Shown: positions 24,851 to 33,369 of the stretch, piece after piece | Numbering within the stretch: position 1 is the stretch's first letter | Layout of the letters: every line of letters starts with the position of its first letter | Assembly: GCA_934229725.1 (NCBI GenBank) | Contig: CAKQDX010000016.1 | Location: 1 to 50,127 of the forward strand | Reading direction: 5' to 3' | Length of the DNA stretch: 50,127 nt | From: an uncultured Streptococcus sp. | GTDB taxonomy: Bacteria; Bacillota; Bacilli; Lactobacillales; Streptococcaceae | Made by a program: the position numbers and the translations under genes | The notes under the pieces: model-generated | What the model was told of the DNA's origin: nothing | Databases searched by the model: none | The model's input: the letters and a program-made list of their open reading frames with translations, nothing else

Positions 24851-26167
24851 ATGAAAAAGAAAAATTATGTTGGTAAGGCCCTTATGTTTGGTGCTTTACT
24901 AGCACCTATTGGGATGCCAACGGTATCTGTTTTGGCAGATAGCTTTTATCAAAATCAAACAAGTGCTCATGCCGCTGATATTACAAACTGGATTGCCAGC
25001 ACACCTGAACAAATTACAAATAATTTGACAACTCAAAATATCAATCCAAAACAATTGAATGGTCAACAATACGTCATTCAATGGGGAGATACTTTGTGGG
25101 GAATCTCTCAAGCTACTGGTATTTCAGTTGAAAAATTAGCTTACGATAACAATATTCAGAATATTGACCTTATCTATGCAGGTGATGTTCTTATCTTGAA
25201 TCGTGATGGTCAAGTACCAACTGATTACCATGTGACTGGTAGCGGTCATCGTTGTGCAAACTCTAAAGTAGTTATCAATAACTACTATGGAGACCACAAC
25301 CGTGTTGTCATCAAAAATACGACATTTGTATCTGATGACCACTCTAAGACTACAGTTATCTATGCACCAGATAATTCTGACAATAGTCTTTCATTCTCAA
25401 ACACAAACAATAACTCAGGTGACAAAGATACTAAAGATTCTAAAGATAGCAAGGAATCATCTTCATCATCATCAGAATCTAAGGAATCTAAAGATGCTTC
25501 ATCAAGCTCATCAAGCTCATCAAGTTCAACAAGTGGATCATCATCTTCTACTTCAAGCTCAACAGCAAGCAGTAGTGAAAGCAAACCAAGTACAGAAAGT
25601 TCTAAGAAAAAAGAATTGTCTGATGATGCTTTCCAAGATAAGGTTCAAAGCGAATTCGAACAAGTTTATCAACAAAAACGCTCAGGTAGCCCAGCATGGT
25701 CTTTCTTCTCACACGTGACTGATACTGCAGGTGGTAACACTGAAGCTAAGAAAGATACTGAAAGCACAGCTCTCTACCGTCAAGGTGAAACACCTAAGGC
25801 AGAAGATATCGTTGATGGACCAAAAGATGGTGCCAAAACTGAATCTAATGCCAAGGCTCTTGCAGAAAAAATCTATGACGCTCTTAACAGAGACAGCAAG
25901 ATGTCAGATTTAATCAAGGCAAAATATGCGCAAATTAAGGTAACTTACCAAGGCGATAAATGGACCTTCAACGTTGACGTTTACAAGGAAAAAGAAAGCT
26001 CATCATCAAGCTCTGAAAAATCATCAGAATCTAAGGATTCTTCAAATGATGATTCTCAAACAGAATCACGCATGAGCTCAAGCTCTTCAAGCGACGACCA
26101 TTCATCAAGTTCTTCAAGTCATAGTGATTCAGATGCAACTTTTGATGACCTAAATGGTGATAACTAG
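24851..26167 (+). CDS. Exported LysM domain protein with serine-rich regions
   Basis: 438 residues. The signal peptide is MKKKNYVGKALMFGALLAPIGMPTVSVLA, cut probably near residue 29. One LysM domain follows (YVIQWGDTLWGISQATGISVEKLAYDNN ... YAGDVLIL, about 73-116), predicted to bind peptidoglycan. Two long serine-rich segments (about 195-256 and 380-430) flank a folded domain (about 258-375). There is no LPXTG sorting signal, so the protein is held by LysM or released. Serine-rich regions of this kind are often glycosylated in streptococci. The serine codon runs (TCA/AGC) can change length by slippage. It is followed at 14 nt by a small membrane-protein gene. Confidence 0.85.
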   Translation: MKKKNYVGKALMFGALLAPIGMPTVSVLADSFYQNQTSAHAADITNWIASTPEQITNNLTTQNINPKQLNGQQYVIQWGDTLWGISQATGISVEKLAYDNNIQNIDLIYAGDVLILNRDGQVPTDYHVTGSGHRCANSKVVINNYYGDHNRVVIKNTTFVSDDHSKTTVIYAPDNSDNSLSFSNTNNNSGDKDTKDSKDSKESSSSSSESKESKDASSSSSSSSSSTSGSSSSTSSSTASSSESKPSTESSKKKELSDDAFQDKVQSEFEQVYQQKRSGSPAWSFFSHVTDTAGGNTEAKKDTESTALYRQGETPKAEDIVDGPKDGAKTESNAKALAEKIYDALNRDSKMSDLIKAKYAQIKVTYQGDKWTFNVDVYKEKESSSSSSEKSSESKDSSNDDSQTESRMSSSSSSDDHSSSSSSHSDSDATFDDLNGDN

Positions 26168-26180
26168 AGAGGGGCTAAGC

Positions 26181-26660
26181 ATGTCAAAGAGAAATATCAT
26201 TATCAGTGTGATTCTTGCCTGCCTTGTGATTACGGGTACTGGTTTCGGTGCTTTCTATTATTGGGGCACACACCATTTAGATAGTGTTGTACCTGGTAAG
26301 GTTTATCAATACTCAAGCTCACTTAACGGTGAGGTCAATAACCGTGTCATGTATGTTGCTTTCCAAGAAGGCGGTAACAAGGCGATTGTCGGTCAGGACC
26401 GTACAACTGTTCTTAATGCCGCTAAAAGTCAAGGCGATTTTGACAAGGCCTACAATGATCAATCAGCTAAATGGGAATACAGCGTAACGAAAACAACGCT
26501 TACCCTTGGTAAAAAAGAAAATGATCAAGTGTCACAATGGCAATACAACAAGGTCTTTGCTTATGGTGACCACTTCACATCAAAAGACTTTTTCTACCAA
26601 ATTGCTAAAGGCGGTCAAGGCGAAGTTAAACAAAAAATGACCTTTAAAGAAATTCAATAA
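26181..26660 (+). CDS. Membrane-anchored exported protein of unknown function
   Basis: 159 residues from ATG 26181, which has GAGAGGGG upstream; an in-frame codon at 26154 lies inside the preceding gene. One N-terminal membrane helix (about 6-26, IIISVILACLVITGTGFGAFYYW), then an extracytoplasmic domain of about 130 residues without recognised motifs. No lipobox cysteine is placed correctly (the Cys is inside the helix). It forms a two-gene operon with the LysM protein, so it may act at the cell wall. Confidence 0.75.
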   Translation: MSKRNIIISVILACLVITGTGFGAFYYWGTHHLDSVVPGKVYQYSSSLNGEVNNRVMYVAFQEGGNKAIVGQDRTTVLNAAKSQGDFDKAYNDQSAKWEYSVTKTTLTLGKKENDQVSQWQYNKVFAYGDHFTSKDFFYQIAKGGQGEVKQKMTFKEIQ

Positions 26661-26684
26661 GCATTAGATTCGTTCAAAATGCTT

Positions 26685-26718
26685 GAAGGTTTGGGACCTG
26701 GTGTTCCAAGCCTTTTTT
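26685..26718 (+). terminator. Terminator of the LysM operon
   Basis: GAAGGTTTGGGA pairs with TTCCAAGCCTTT (26704-26715), followed by a T run to 26718. Confidence 0.85.
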
Positions 26719-26776
26719 AATGCCTTAACACCCTTAGAAAATAGACTAGATTTCCTAAAAGAAGTGAAGTGGAAAA

Positions 26777-26995
26777 TTGAAAAAATAGAGTAAAAACGAT
26801 ATAATAAGGCTGTTTGGGCAGTTGCATGCAGGTCAAAAAAGACAGGCAGGACTGGCTATGGACAGTTGACCTAAAGCTAACTTTTGCCGGGCTGAGAAAC
26901 AGTTATAAGGCTGGCTACTTTTTCTGTCAGTCAGTGTACTTACTAATGTGTTTAAGTCCCTGGAGAAGAGAATTGATTCAAGAAAGAATGGACAG
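26777..26995 (+). promoter_or_regulatory. Strong promoter and long structured leader before the HAD gene
   Basis: TTGAAA (26777-26782), 17 nt, TATAAT (26800-26805). The transcript would have a leader of about 185 nt. AGGTCAA (26830-26836) and TTGACCT (26866-26872) can pair, and GC-rich segments near 26886-26915 suggest further structure. It does not match a riboswitch, SRP RNA or tmRNA that I recognise. Either a regulatory leader or a separate small RNA is possible. Confidence 0.5.
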
Positions 26996-27898
26996 ATGAT
27001 TACTTCTATTGTTTTTGACGTTGACGATACTATTTATGACCAGCAGGCGCCTTATCGTATTGCCATGGGGAAATGCTTCCCTGACTTTGATATGGTACAC
27101 ATAAATCAGGCCTACATTCGTTTTCGCCACTATTCTGACGTTGGTTTTCCACGTGTAATGGCCGGTGAGTGGACAACCGAGTTTTTCCGTTTTTGGCGCT
27201 GTAAAGAGACACTTTTGGAGTTTGGTTACCGTGAAATTGATGAAGCAACGGGCAAACATTTCCAAGAGGTTTATGAGCAGGAGTTGGAAAATATTACCAT
27301 GCTTGATGAGATGCGCATGACCCTTGATTTCCTCAAGGAAAAGAAGGTTCCAATGGGCATTATTACCAATGGTCCAACAGAGCACCAGCTTAAGAAGGTT
27401 AAAAAGTTGGGACTTTACGATTATGTAGATCCTAAGCGTGTTATTGTTAGTCAAGCGACTGGCTTCCAAAAACCAGAGAAGGAAATCTTTAATCTTGCAG
27501 CTGAACAGTTTGACATGAATCCGTCAACAACATTATATGTCGGAGATTCTTATGACAATGATGTCATGGGTGCCTTCAATGGTGGCTGGCATTCGATGTG
27601 GTTTAACCACCGTGGCCGCAGCCTTAAACCAGGCACTAAACCAGTTTTTGATTTGGAAATTGATAATTTCGAGCAACTTTTCGGAGCTGTTAAGGTACTT
27701 TTCGACCTTCCTAATAACAAATATATCTTTGATATTAACGATAAAGAAAATCCGGTTCTGCAACTGGGCATCAATAACGGTCTCATGATGGCGGCTGAAC
27801 GTCTTCTTGAGAGTAATATGAGTATTGATAAGGTGGTTATCCTTCTTCGTTTGGATGCCAATCAAGAAAAAATTATTCGTATGAAATATGGCAAATAA
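26996..27898 (+). CDS. HAD superfamily hydrolase (YjjG/phosphoglycolate-phosphatase-like)
   Basis: 300 residues from ATG 26996 (MITSIVFDVDDTIYDQ), where the family normally starts; a GTG 48 bp upstream lacks support, and the ribosome site is weak in both cases. HAD motifs: DVDDT (I), ITNGPT (II), KPEKEIF (III) and VGDSYDNDVMGA (IV). It is a predicted cytoplasmic phosphatase, probably for nucleotide or sugar phosphates. The C-terminal part (about 235-300) is longer than in simple HAD IA members. A terminator follows at 27903-27925. Confidence 0.88.
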   Translation: MITSIVFDVDDTIYDQQAPYRIAMGKCFPDFDMVHINQAYIRFRHYSDVGFPRVMAGEWTTEFFRFWRCKETLLEFGYREIDEATGKHFQEVYEQELENITMLDEMRMTLDFLKEKKVPMGIITNGPTEHQLKKVKKLGLYDYVDPKRVIVSQATGFQKPEKEIFNLAAEQFDMNPSTTLYVGDSYDNDVMGAFNGGWHSMWFNHRGRSLKPGTKPVFDLEIDNFEQLFGAVKVLFDLPNNKYIFDINDKENPVLQLGINNGLMMAAERLLESNMSIDKVVILLRLDANQEKIIRMKYGK

Positions 27899-27902
27899 AT
27901 AG

Positions 27903-27925
27903 AACGGTCTTGAATGGCCGTTTTA
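27903..27925 (+). terminator. Terminator after the HAD gene
   Basis: AACGG (27903-27907) pairs with CCGTT (27918-27922) followed by TTTTA. Short stem, moderate support. Confidence 0.55.
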
Positions 27926-27956
27926 TTGTCTAAAGAGTGATAGAAGGAGATTGAAA

Positions 27957-28379
27957 ATGACAGAAAAAAACAGCCTGAGACAGGATATTGAAGCACTATG
28001 TGCTGAGCGTGATGCCCTGGAAAAAGAGGTAGAAGCACTTAAAGCTAAACGTGATGATTTCTTTGAAGGTGTTAGAGATGCAGAACAGATGAAAAGTGTT
28101 GCCTGGGATTCATTTTATGCGTTGGCGGATCACCTCAAGGGTGAAGAAAAGCAAAGAGAATTTGCTAATAATTATTGGGAGCATGTTTCTGGGAATCTCA
28201 AGATAGACATGGAATTTGTCTTAAGTCGTGGTCTACGGTTTAAACGGTTACTGTCTCAAGGACAGTTTGAACTGGTCTCACAGGAATTAGACGTTTTTGA
28301 AAAGGAATTAGACGATTTGGCTCGAAGTTTTGGTGTTGAGCTTGATCGCCTACCAGAGGAACCTAGCCCTATAGATTAG
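27957..28379 (+). CDS. Hypothetical coiled-coil protein
   Basis: 140 residues from ATG 27957, which has AAGGAG upstream. The first 40 residues form a predicted coiled coil (DIEALCAERDALEKEVEALKAKRDDFF). The rest is helical and acidic, with no membrane segment or catalytic motif. I do not recognise the family. It lies between the HAD gene (plus) and the convergent histidine phosphatase gene. Confidence 0.7.
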   Translation: MTEKNSLRQDIEALCAERDALEKEVEALKAKRDDFFEGVRDAEQMKSVAWDSFYALADHLKGEEKQREFANNYWEHVSGNLKIDMEFVLSRGLRFKRLLSQGQFELVSQELDVFEKELDDLARSFGVELDRLPEEPSPID

Positions 28380-28476
28380 TAAGGTATTGCTCTTAAAGTG
28401 TTTTTTTAGGGGCTTTTTGAATACTAAAAAAGCGACCTTGAAAAGAATCGCTTGCTTTATCTTGTTAGACGATGAT

Positions 28477-29115
28477 TTAGCTGATTTTGTTTTCTTTATC
28501 CTTGTAAGATGTGTCATTCCAACGTTTGAGAGTGAAATGTTCGCAATCTTCTGTTTCAAGAATAGTGACCGATGCGTTGTCGAGACCACCAGCCTGACGG
28601 AGCAGACCTGGCTCAAATCCCAAGAGGCTACGAATTGAAGCTGTTAAATTAGCTCCGTGCCCAACGAGGAGAACGTTTTTAGCATCACTATCTTTAAGTG
28701 TTTTGATTAATTGGGCGACACGTTGAGTGGTGCTATAAACAGACTCTGCATGGAAATCTTTAGCACGGAATTTGGCTAGGTTATTGCGAAAAGCGTGCAT
28801 TTCTTGTGGATAAATCGCTTGGACCAATGAAATCTTTTGGCCTTCGAGTTTACCCAAGTTCCACTCACGCAGTGCCTTTGTGTAGGTAACCTCAACCTTA
28901 CTTTTTTGAGACTCAATAATGAGTTCTGTAGTTTTTTTAGCACGTGGCAGATCGCTTGAGAAGACTAGGTCAAAATGTGTGTCACTGAGATAGCGACCGA
29001 GCTCACGTACTTGTTTAATTGATTCTTCAAGTAGAGGCGAATCCCCTTTGGCACCTTGAAGACGTCCTTCTAAGTTCCATTCAGTTTTACCATGACGAAC
29101 GAAATATAGTTTCAT
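28477..29115 (-). CDS. Histidine phosphatase family protein (phosphoglycerate-mutase-like)
   Basis: 212 residues. The family motif is VRHGKTEWN with nucleophile His8; FSSDLPRAKKT and the second histidine in LLVGHGANLTA complete the active site. A substrate cannot be read from the sequence; broad phosphatase activity is typical. The AAGGAG ribosome site overlaps the end of the upstream ybaK-like gene, two bases before, so the pair is an operon. Confidence 0.9.
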   Translation of the reverse strand: MKLYFVRHGKTEWNLEGRLQGAKGDSPLLEESIKQVRELGRYLSDTHFDLVFSSDLPRAKKTTELIIESQKSKVEVTYTKALREWNLGKLEGQKISLVQAIYPQEMHAFRNNLAKFRAKDFHAESVYSTTQRVAQLIKTLKDSDAKNVLLVGHGANLTASIRSLLGFEPGLLRQAGGLDNASVTILETEDCEHFTLKRWNDTSYKDKENKIS

Positions 29116-29117
29116 AA

Positions 29118-29591
29118 TTACTCCTTAATATCAGCAAATTCAGCTTTGACAAAATCAGCAAGGGCCTGGCTATTGATACGGATAGAACGTCCAATTTCTC
29201 CTGCTGAAACAATGAGAAAACCAGCTTCTCGTGCCGATTGATCAATGTAGATAGGAAAATTGTGTTTTTGACGAATGCCCACAGGATTGTTAGCTCCATG
29301 TACATAACCCGTCGTTTTTTGGAGATCCTTTTGTGGAATCATATGAACTTTCTTGTTCCCTGAAATCTTAGCCAGTTTTTTTTCAGATAGATGTTCAGTG
29401 ATGGGAACGATACCAATAACGGGTCCTGTCTTATCACCGTTGAGGGCGAGAGTTTTATAGATGCTCTCACGTGCCACATCCTCTGGAAGCTCACCTTCTA
29501 ATCCATTGAAGGCTAAGCTGTCATGGTCAATTTTAGCCTTATCAAGAATTTGGTCAACCAAGGTCTTCTTGACTTTGCTTTTCTTTGCCAT
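29118..29591 (-). CDS. YbaK/EbsC family aminoacyl-tRNA deacylase
   Basis: 157 residues. It has the YbaK/ProX fold with VIGIVPITEHLSEKKLAKISGNKKVHMIPQKDLQKTTGYVHGANNPVGI and FLIVSAGEIGRSI. Members remove mischarged Cys from tRNA-Pro (YbaK) or act on similar mischarged tRNAs. Length is normal. GGAGACATAATA precedes the ATG. First gene of a pair with the histidine phosphatase. Confidence 0.9.
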   Translation of the reverse strand: MAKKSKVKKTLVDQILDKAKIDHDSLAFNGLEGELPEDVARESIYKTLALNGDKTGPVIGIVPITEHLSEKKLAKISGNKKVHMIPQKDLQKTTGYVHGANNPVGIRQKHNFPIYIDQSAREAGFLIVSAGEIGRSIRINSQALADFVKAEFADIKE

Positions 29592-29671
29592 TATTATGTC
29601 TCCTTCTAAAATTGTGCATTTCTATCATCCATTATAACACATTCGACTTGACACGCCTAAGCCAATTTTGA

Positions 29672-29700
29672 AAAGAAAAAAACCAGTGCTTGAGACACTG
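29672..29700 (-). terminator. Terminator of the GH25 gene
   Basis: CAGTG pairs with CACTG around TCTCAAG on the minus strand, followed by GTTTTTTTCTTTT. Confidence 0.75.
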
Positions 29701-29704
29701 ATTT

Positions 29705-30649
29705 CTACTGACTACTAGACGCTCTTGAGGAACTAGAGGAGCTGGTTACAGTAGCTGAGCTAGTTGAACTTGACGATTTAGTGGTCTTGTTTTTAGTTGA
29801 TTTTTTCTTAATCTTACCAAAGAGTTTTTCAAAGGTTTTACGTTTGTTTTTATCAGGATTGATTTGGTTAAGATCTAGGATATTGTCGAAACCAGGAAGG
29901 CTTCCTTGTGACGTATACTGGTGAAGGTCATAGTCAATCTCAGTGTTTGGCAAGGCTTCATAGTAGCCCGAGTCGGTACCGTAGGCTGGAATCCATACGG
30001 CATCGAAGTTTTTAGTGGAAACTTCTTGCTCAAGCATGAAATAAGCACCAATGTAGAGACCAACATTTTCAGCTCCAAGACGTTTGAGCTCAGCCAGAAA
30101 GGCTTGAACACCTTGATCCATGTTAGACATGGTTTCCTCTTCAACGTCAATCCAGTAATAGGTAGGTTTGTATGGAGAAGCATTTTTGTAGAAAATACGA
30201 GCTTCTTCCTTCATTTCCTTTACAGAAGTACCTTGTGCGTAGGAATAGACGGCGACTGGAACGTCACGTTTCTTGAGTTCTTTGATATGTGTTTTAAAAG
30301 ATTTGTCAACCCCATTTGAGCTGGCGGCATTGCTATCCTTGCTAATCTGTGATCCACCGAAGACGCGGATAATAGCACCAGAAATATGATTTGACAAGAC
30401 ATCGTAGTCGATATCCTGAGGTAGTTGCCAACCCGAAAGGTCAATAATGGGATTAAGCACGAGCTCCTCATTAGAGCTACTAGATGGACTGGTTGTTGTT
30501 TTGGGCGCTGTAGCAGAAGGAATAGCCGATTTCACGTTCTCGAGATGCGCCTGCTGTTTGGACGTATTGTGAATGTTTGCAATAACTAATGCTAATCCTA
30601 AAAGAGCTAGAACCACGTAAACAACGATCGGTTTAATTCTTTTTCTCAT
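29705..30649 (-). CDS. Membrane-anchored GH25 lysozyme-like glycosidase
   Basis: 314 residues. An N-terminal helix (about 8-25) acts as signal anchor, then a Ser/Thr-rich linker (about 44-60), then a glycoside hydrolase family 25 domain from NPIIDLSGWQ (Asp70) with YYWIDVEEET (Asp168 and Glu170 region) and IYIGAYF-type strands; these acidic residues fit the active site. The C-terminus is basic and then Ser-rich. It probably cleaves the glycan of peptidoglycan at the cell surface. The -10 (TAGAAT at 30663-30658) is 17 nt from TTGCAT and only 8 nt from the ATG, so the message may be leaderless. Confidence 0.85.
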   Translation of the reverse strand: MRKRIKPIVVYVVLALLGLALVIANIHNTSKQQAHLENVKSAIPSATAPKTTTSPSSSSNEELVLNPIIDLSGWQLPQDIDYDVLSNHISGAIIRVFGGSQISKDSNAASSNGVDKSFKTHIKELKKRDVPVAVYSYAQGTSVKEMKEEARIFYKNASPYKPTYYWIDVEEETMSNMDQGVQAFLAELKRLGAENVGLYIGAYFMLEQEVSTKNFDAVWIPAYGTDSGYYEALPNTEIDYDLHQYTSQGSLPGFDNILDLNQINPDKNKRKTFEKLFGKIKKKSTKNKTTKSSSSTSSATVTSSSSSSRASSSQ

Positions 30650-30841
30650 TACTTCCCATTCTACCTTAAATAGCGTAAAAATGCAAAATAGTCGGCTTAT
30701 AAATTCTGTGAGTTATATTAAAGTAACTGATTTTTAAAAAGCTTTAGTACCGCTAGTTCACACTGATTTGATGAAGGTATTCCTAGGGATTTAGTTGTGA
30801 ATTAAGTGAATATTTCATTTATTTAAGACGGATTTTTAGCC
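30650..30841. promoter_or_regulatory. Intergenic region with the GH25 promoter
   Basis: 192 bp. On the minus strand, TTGCAT, 17 nt, TAGAAT (30663-30658) precede the GH25 start. The rest is AT-rich without a gene. Confidence 0.55.
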
Positions 30842-31231
30842 TTATTTGTCAGATTCTTCCTTAAAACTAGCGCCACTAGTGGCATCTGACCAGGCTACTA
30901 GCGCTTGAGCAGAACTATCCAGATAGGTCTGGAGGGGCTGCTTCAAATCAAAAATTGTCTCCCAAAATCCTAAGACCTGTCCTTCTTGGTCTGTGGCGGC
31001 TTGATAAGTCTGGATGAGGATTTGCTCAAAACTATCTGTCGGAATGGGATAACTAATGGTTTTGGTGGGAGAAGCTAGAACTTCAGACATGACCCAATCA
31101 GGCAGATTTTCAGGCTCACGGGGAAAGAAACTACCGTCAGCGCCACCATTGTCATAGAGAAAGTTTCCTTTAGCATCGTAGGCGGCTAGTTTATAGGGCA
31201 AGTGGTTCAGTAGTGTTGTTAAATCGTTCAT
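30842..31231 (-). CDS. Hypothetical protein with possible PAS-like fold
   Basis: 129 residues. Opens MNDLTTLLNHLPYKLAAYDAKGNFLYDNGG, which reads like the start of a PAS domain (LAAYDAKGNFLYDN), and continues with GQVLGFWETIFDLKQPLQTYL, also PAS-like (final strand and helix). No effector domain is attached. An unnamed streptococcal sensor fragment is possible. The tail is acidic. No neighbour suggests a partner. Confidence 0.6.
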   Translation of the reverse strand: MNDLTTLLNHLPYKLAAYDAKGNFLYDNGGADGSFFPREPENLPDWVMSEVLASPTKTISYPIPTDSFEQILIQTYQAATDQEGQVLGFWETIFDLKQPLQTYLDSSAQALVAWSDATSGASFKEESDK

Positions 31232-31368
31232 ACTGTCATGATAGCTTCTTTCATGACAAAAGGCAATGCTTTGACCTTTTGAAGCACTAGGTCTATAGCT
31301 TCCCTGTGTTTCTGTGGGAAGAATAGGCCTACACTATTGAACGCCAAAAGTGATTTTTTATCGTGCTA

Positions 31369-31401
31369 AAAACGCTTGAAATCAATGACTTCAAGCGTTT
31401 T
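31369..31401 (-). terminator. Terminator of the Pr6Pr gene
   Basis: AAAACGCTTGAA (31369-31380) pairs perfectly with TTCAAGCGTTTT (31390-31401). The 31232-31368 stretch holds no supported gene. Confidence 0.75.
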
Positions 31402-31445
31402 GAATTTCAATTCTGAGATTTGCTAAGAGAAATGGCTTTTGTCTA

Positions 31446-32072
31446 TCAGTCGGCCTTGCGTCCGATAAATCGTTTTAAGAAATAGATGAGATAGCCCACA
31501 GCAATGTAGCCAGCGCTAATTAGCAGGACATTAAGCAAAACCTTGTTCCAGCCCAACTTGTTGACATTGATAAAAAAGTAGGCGAAGGGACTATTTTTTG
31601 CGTGTGGAATAGGTAATTTCAAGACTAATCCATTGAGAAGGGCAAAGGCAAAATAGGCCAAGGGTGCTAAAGACCAGTATAGGGGCTCACGCAGACGGTA
31701 AGCCTTTCGGGCATCGAAAACGAGGGTATCAAGCACCAATCCCCAGGGAACAATGTAGTGGACCAAGAGGTTACGAACCGTCCAAAAGTCTTCCGGCTTG
31801 GTACTAGGGGCCAATAGAAAATGATAAATAACACCTGTGATTAAGATGGCCATAGTGACACCACCCTTGTAACGCAGGAGTTTGATGTTGGTCGTCGCAT
31901 CCCCTTTTTTGAAGTCATAGATGATAAAGAAAATCAAACTCGAAAAGACGAGAATATTGGACAAAACAGTGTAGTAGAGCAACATGCCCCAACCATCATC
32001 ATGGATTTGAATAGAGACCCCAACCAGTCCACAAAGGGCTAGTAAGATACGGTAAAATCGTGAAATAGTCAT
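31446..32072 (-). CDS. Pr6Pr family membrane protein
   Basis: 208 residues, six predicted membrane helices. Features of the Pr6Pr (FAR-17a/AIG1-like) family: YTVLSNILVF near the start, HYIVPWGLVLDTLVFD in the middle, and Y-W-S-L-A-P-LAYFAFALLNG. Function in bacteria is unknown; eukaryotic relatives hydrolyse lipid esters. It is monocistronic and divergent from the lipase-like gene at 32182. Confidence 0.85.
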   Translation of the reverse strand: MTISRFYRILLALCGLVGVSIQIHDDGWGMLLYYTVLSNILVFSSLIFFIIYDFKKGDATTNIKLLRYKGGVTMAILITGVIYHFLLAPSTKPEDFWTVRNLLVHYIVPWGLVLDTLVFDARKAYRLREPLYWSLAPLAYFAFALLNGLVLKLPIPHAKNSPFAYFFINVNKLGWNKVLLNVLLISAGYIAVGYLIYFLKRFIGRKAD

Positions 32073-32181
32073 AAGCTTCCTTTTCCTAATAAATAATCTC
32101 TCTTATCATATCACATTTTTCACTAACAATTTAGTGAAAATTCTAGTAAAATCAAAGTAAGAAAGACTTTAAGGAGTAATT

Positions 32182-33339
32182 ATGGCCCATCTCATCGAGT
32201 ATCTTGAAAAAGTTGAGAATCTAACTTTTGATCAAGAGCCTCTGAATATCTTGGATAAGGTTTGTATCAACGAAATCGGCTACCTAACTTATGAAAAATG
32301 GCTCACAGCCAGTGACTTAAAGAAACCCATAAATTTACATGACTTTGCTGAGGGTAAGGAGTTAAATCCAGATTATTCCTTTATGGTGACCAAGGAACGT
32401 GTGGAACTCGCTGAAGCTATGGTCAAGTCTAGGCGTTTTGCCAGTCTGAGTCTCAATAACTACCGCAGTGTCTTGGACAAGGAGGTGGAAAAACAGTTTG
32501 CGGCGATGATTTTCAGCCTGCCTGAACTGGACTACCATCAGCTTGTCTTTCGTGGGACAGATGATAGTGTCATCGGTTGGAAGGAAGATTTTCAGCTGAC
32601 CTATAGTCGAGAAATTCCTGCCCATCGCTCAGCCATGACTTTTCTGGAGGAACACTTGCCAAATCTCAGTGGTTGTATCACTGTTTCTGGTCATTCCAAG
32701 GGTGGCAATCTTGCTCTCTATTCGGCTGTTCAAAGTTCGACTGCCTTGCGTGAGAAAATTTCAGAGCTCTTGCTCCTGGATTCACCAGGCTTGATGAAGT
32801 CCCTCTTAGAGAAGCCTTCTTACCAAGAGTTGAAAGCCAAGATGACAGTTATTAGACCTCAAGATTCTGTCGTGGGGGTTATGCTCTATTGGGATAGGCC
32901 TGCCCAGCTTGTCGCAGCAGAAGGCATTGGATTTGCTCAACATAACGCCTTGACTTGGGAGGTTGATTTGACGACAAATGATTTTGTTCATGTGGACCAG
33001 CCCACAGACTTGAGTCAACGTTTGGAAGAAACCTTCCAAGAGTGGATTGAGACCTTGCCCAATCAAGAACTCAAGCAAGTTTTCGATTTGGTTTTTGATA
33101 CCATCCTTGATTCAGGTATTGAAAGCCTCGATGATATTGGCATCCAAGCCTTGCCGCAGCTAGGTCAGATGCTGCAAGAATTTGGCAATCTCTCGGACAA
33201 ACAAAAGAAGGTCCTGCAAGACGGTTTCAACCAGTTACTCTGGATATTTTGGAAGTCAGGAAATAAAAAATCTAACCTGCCCAAGCTAGAACTTCCTGAT
33301 TTCATTAAGAAGTTAAGCGATTTAAGAAATCACGATTAG
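32182..33339 (+). CDS. DUF2974 (Mbeg1-like) alpha/beta hydrolase
   Basis: 385 residues. Alpha/beta-hydrolase fold with FRGTDDSVIGWKEDFQLTY and the nucleophile elbow GHSKGG (Ser172), typical of DUF2974 lipase-like proteins. A later stretch (PQDSVVGVMLY, QHNALTWEVD) carries the candidate acid and His region. Cytoplasmic; no signal peptide. AAGGAG precedes the ATG. It is 30 nt upstream of a short-chain dehydrogenase gene and is probably cotranscribed with it. The natural substrate is unknown. Confidence 0.85.
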   Translation: MAHLIEYLEKVENLTFDQEPLNILDKVCINEIGYLTYEKWLTASDLKKPINLHDFAEGKELNPDYSFMVTKERVELAEAMVKSRRFASLSLNNYRSVLDKEVEKQFAAMIFSLPELDYHQLVFRGTDDSVIGWKEDFQLTYSREIPAHRSAMTFLEEHLPNLSGCITVSGHSKGGNLALYSAVQSSTALREKISELLLLDSPGLMKSLLEKPSYQELKAKMTVIRPQDSVVGVMLYWDRPAQLVAAEGIGFAQHNALTWEVDLTTNDFVHVDQPTDLSQRLEETFQEWIETLPNQELKQVFDLVFDTILDSGIESLDDIGIQALPQLGQMLQEFGNLSDKQKKVLQDGFNQLLWIFWKSGNKKSNLPKLELPDFIKKLSDLRNHD

Positions 33340-33369
33340 AGGCATAGAGTGATAGAAATGGAGAATATG

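Noticed and set aside
26812..26995. SRP RNA, tmRNA or TPP riboswitch in the HAD leader
   Set aside because: The conserved cores of these RNAs are absent; only a CTGAGA word recalls the TPP element, with no second half.
26814..26999. 61-residue frame in the leader of the HAD gene
   Set aside because: No ribosome site and a non-ATG start; it lies at the predicted transcript start, so a structured leader is a better reading.
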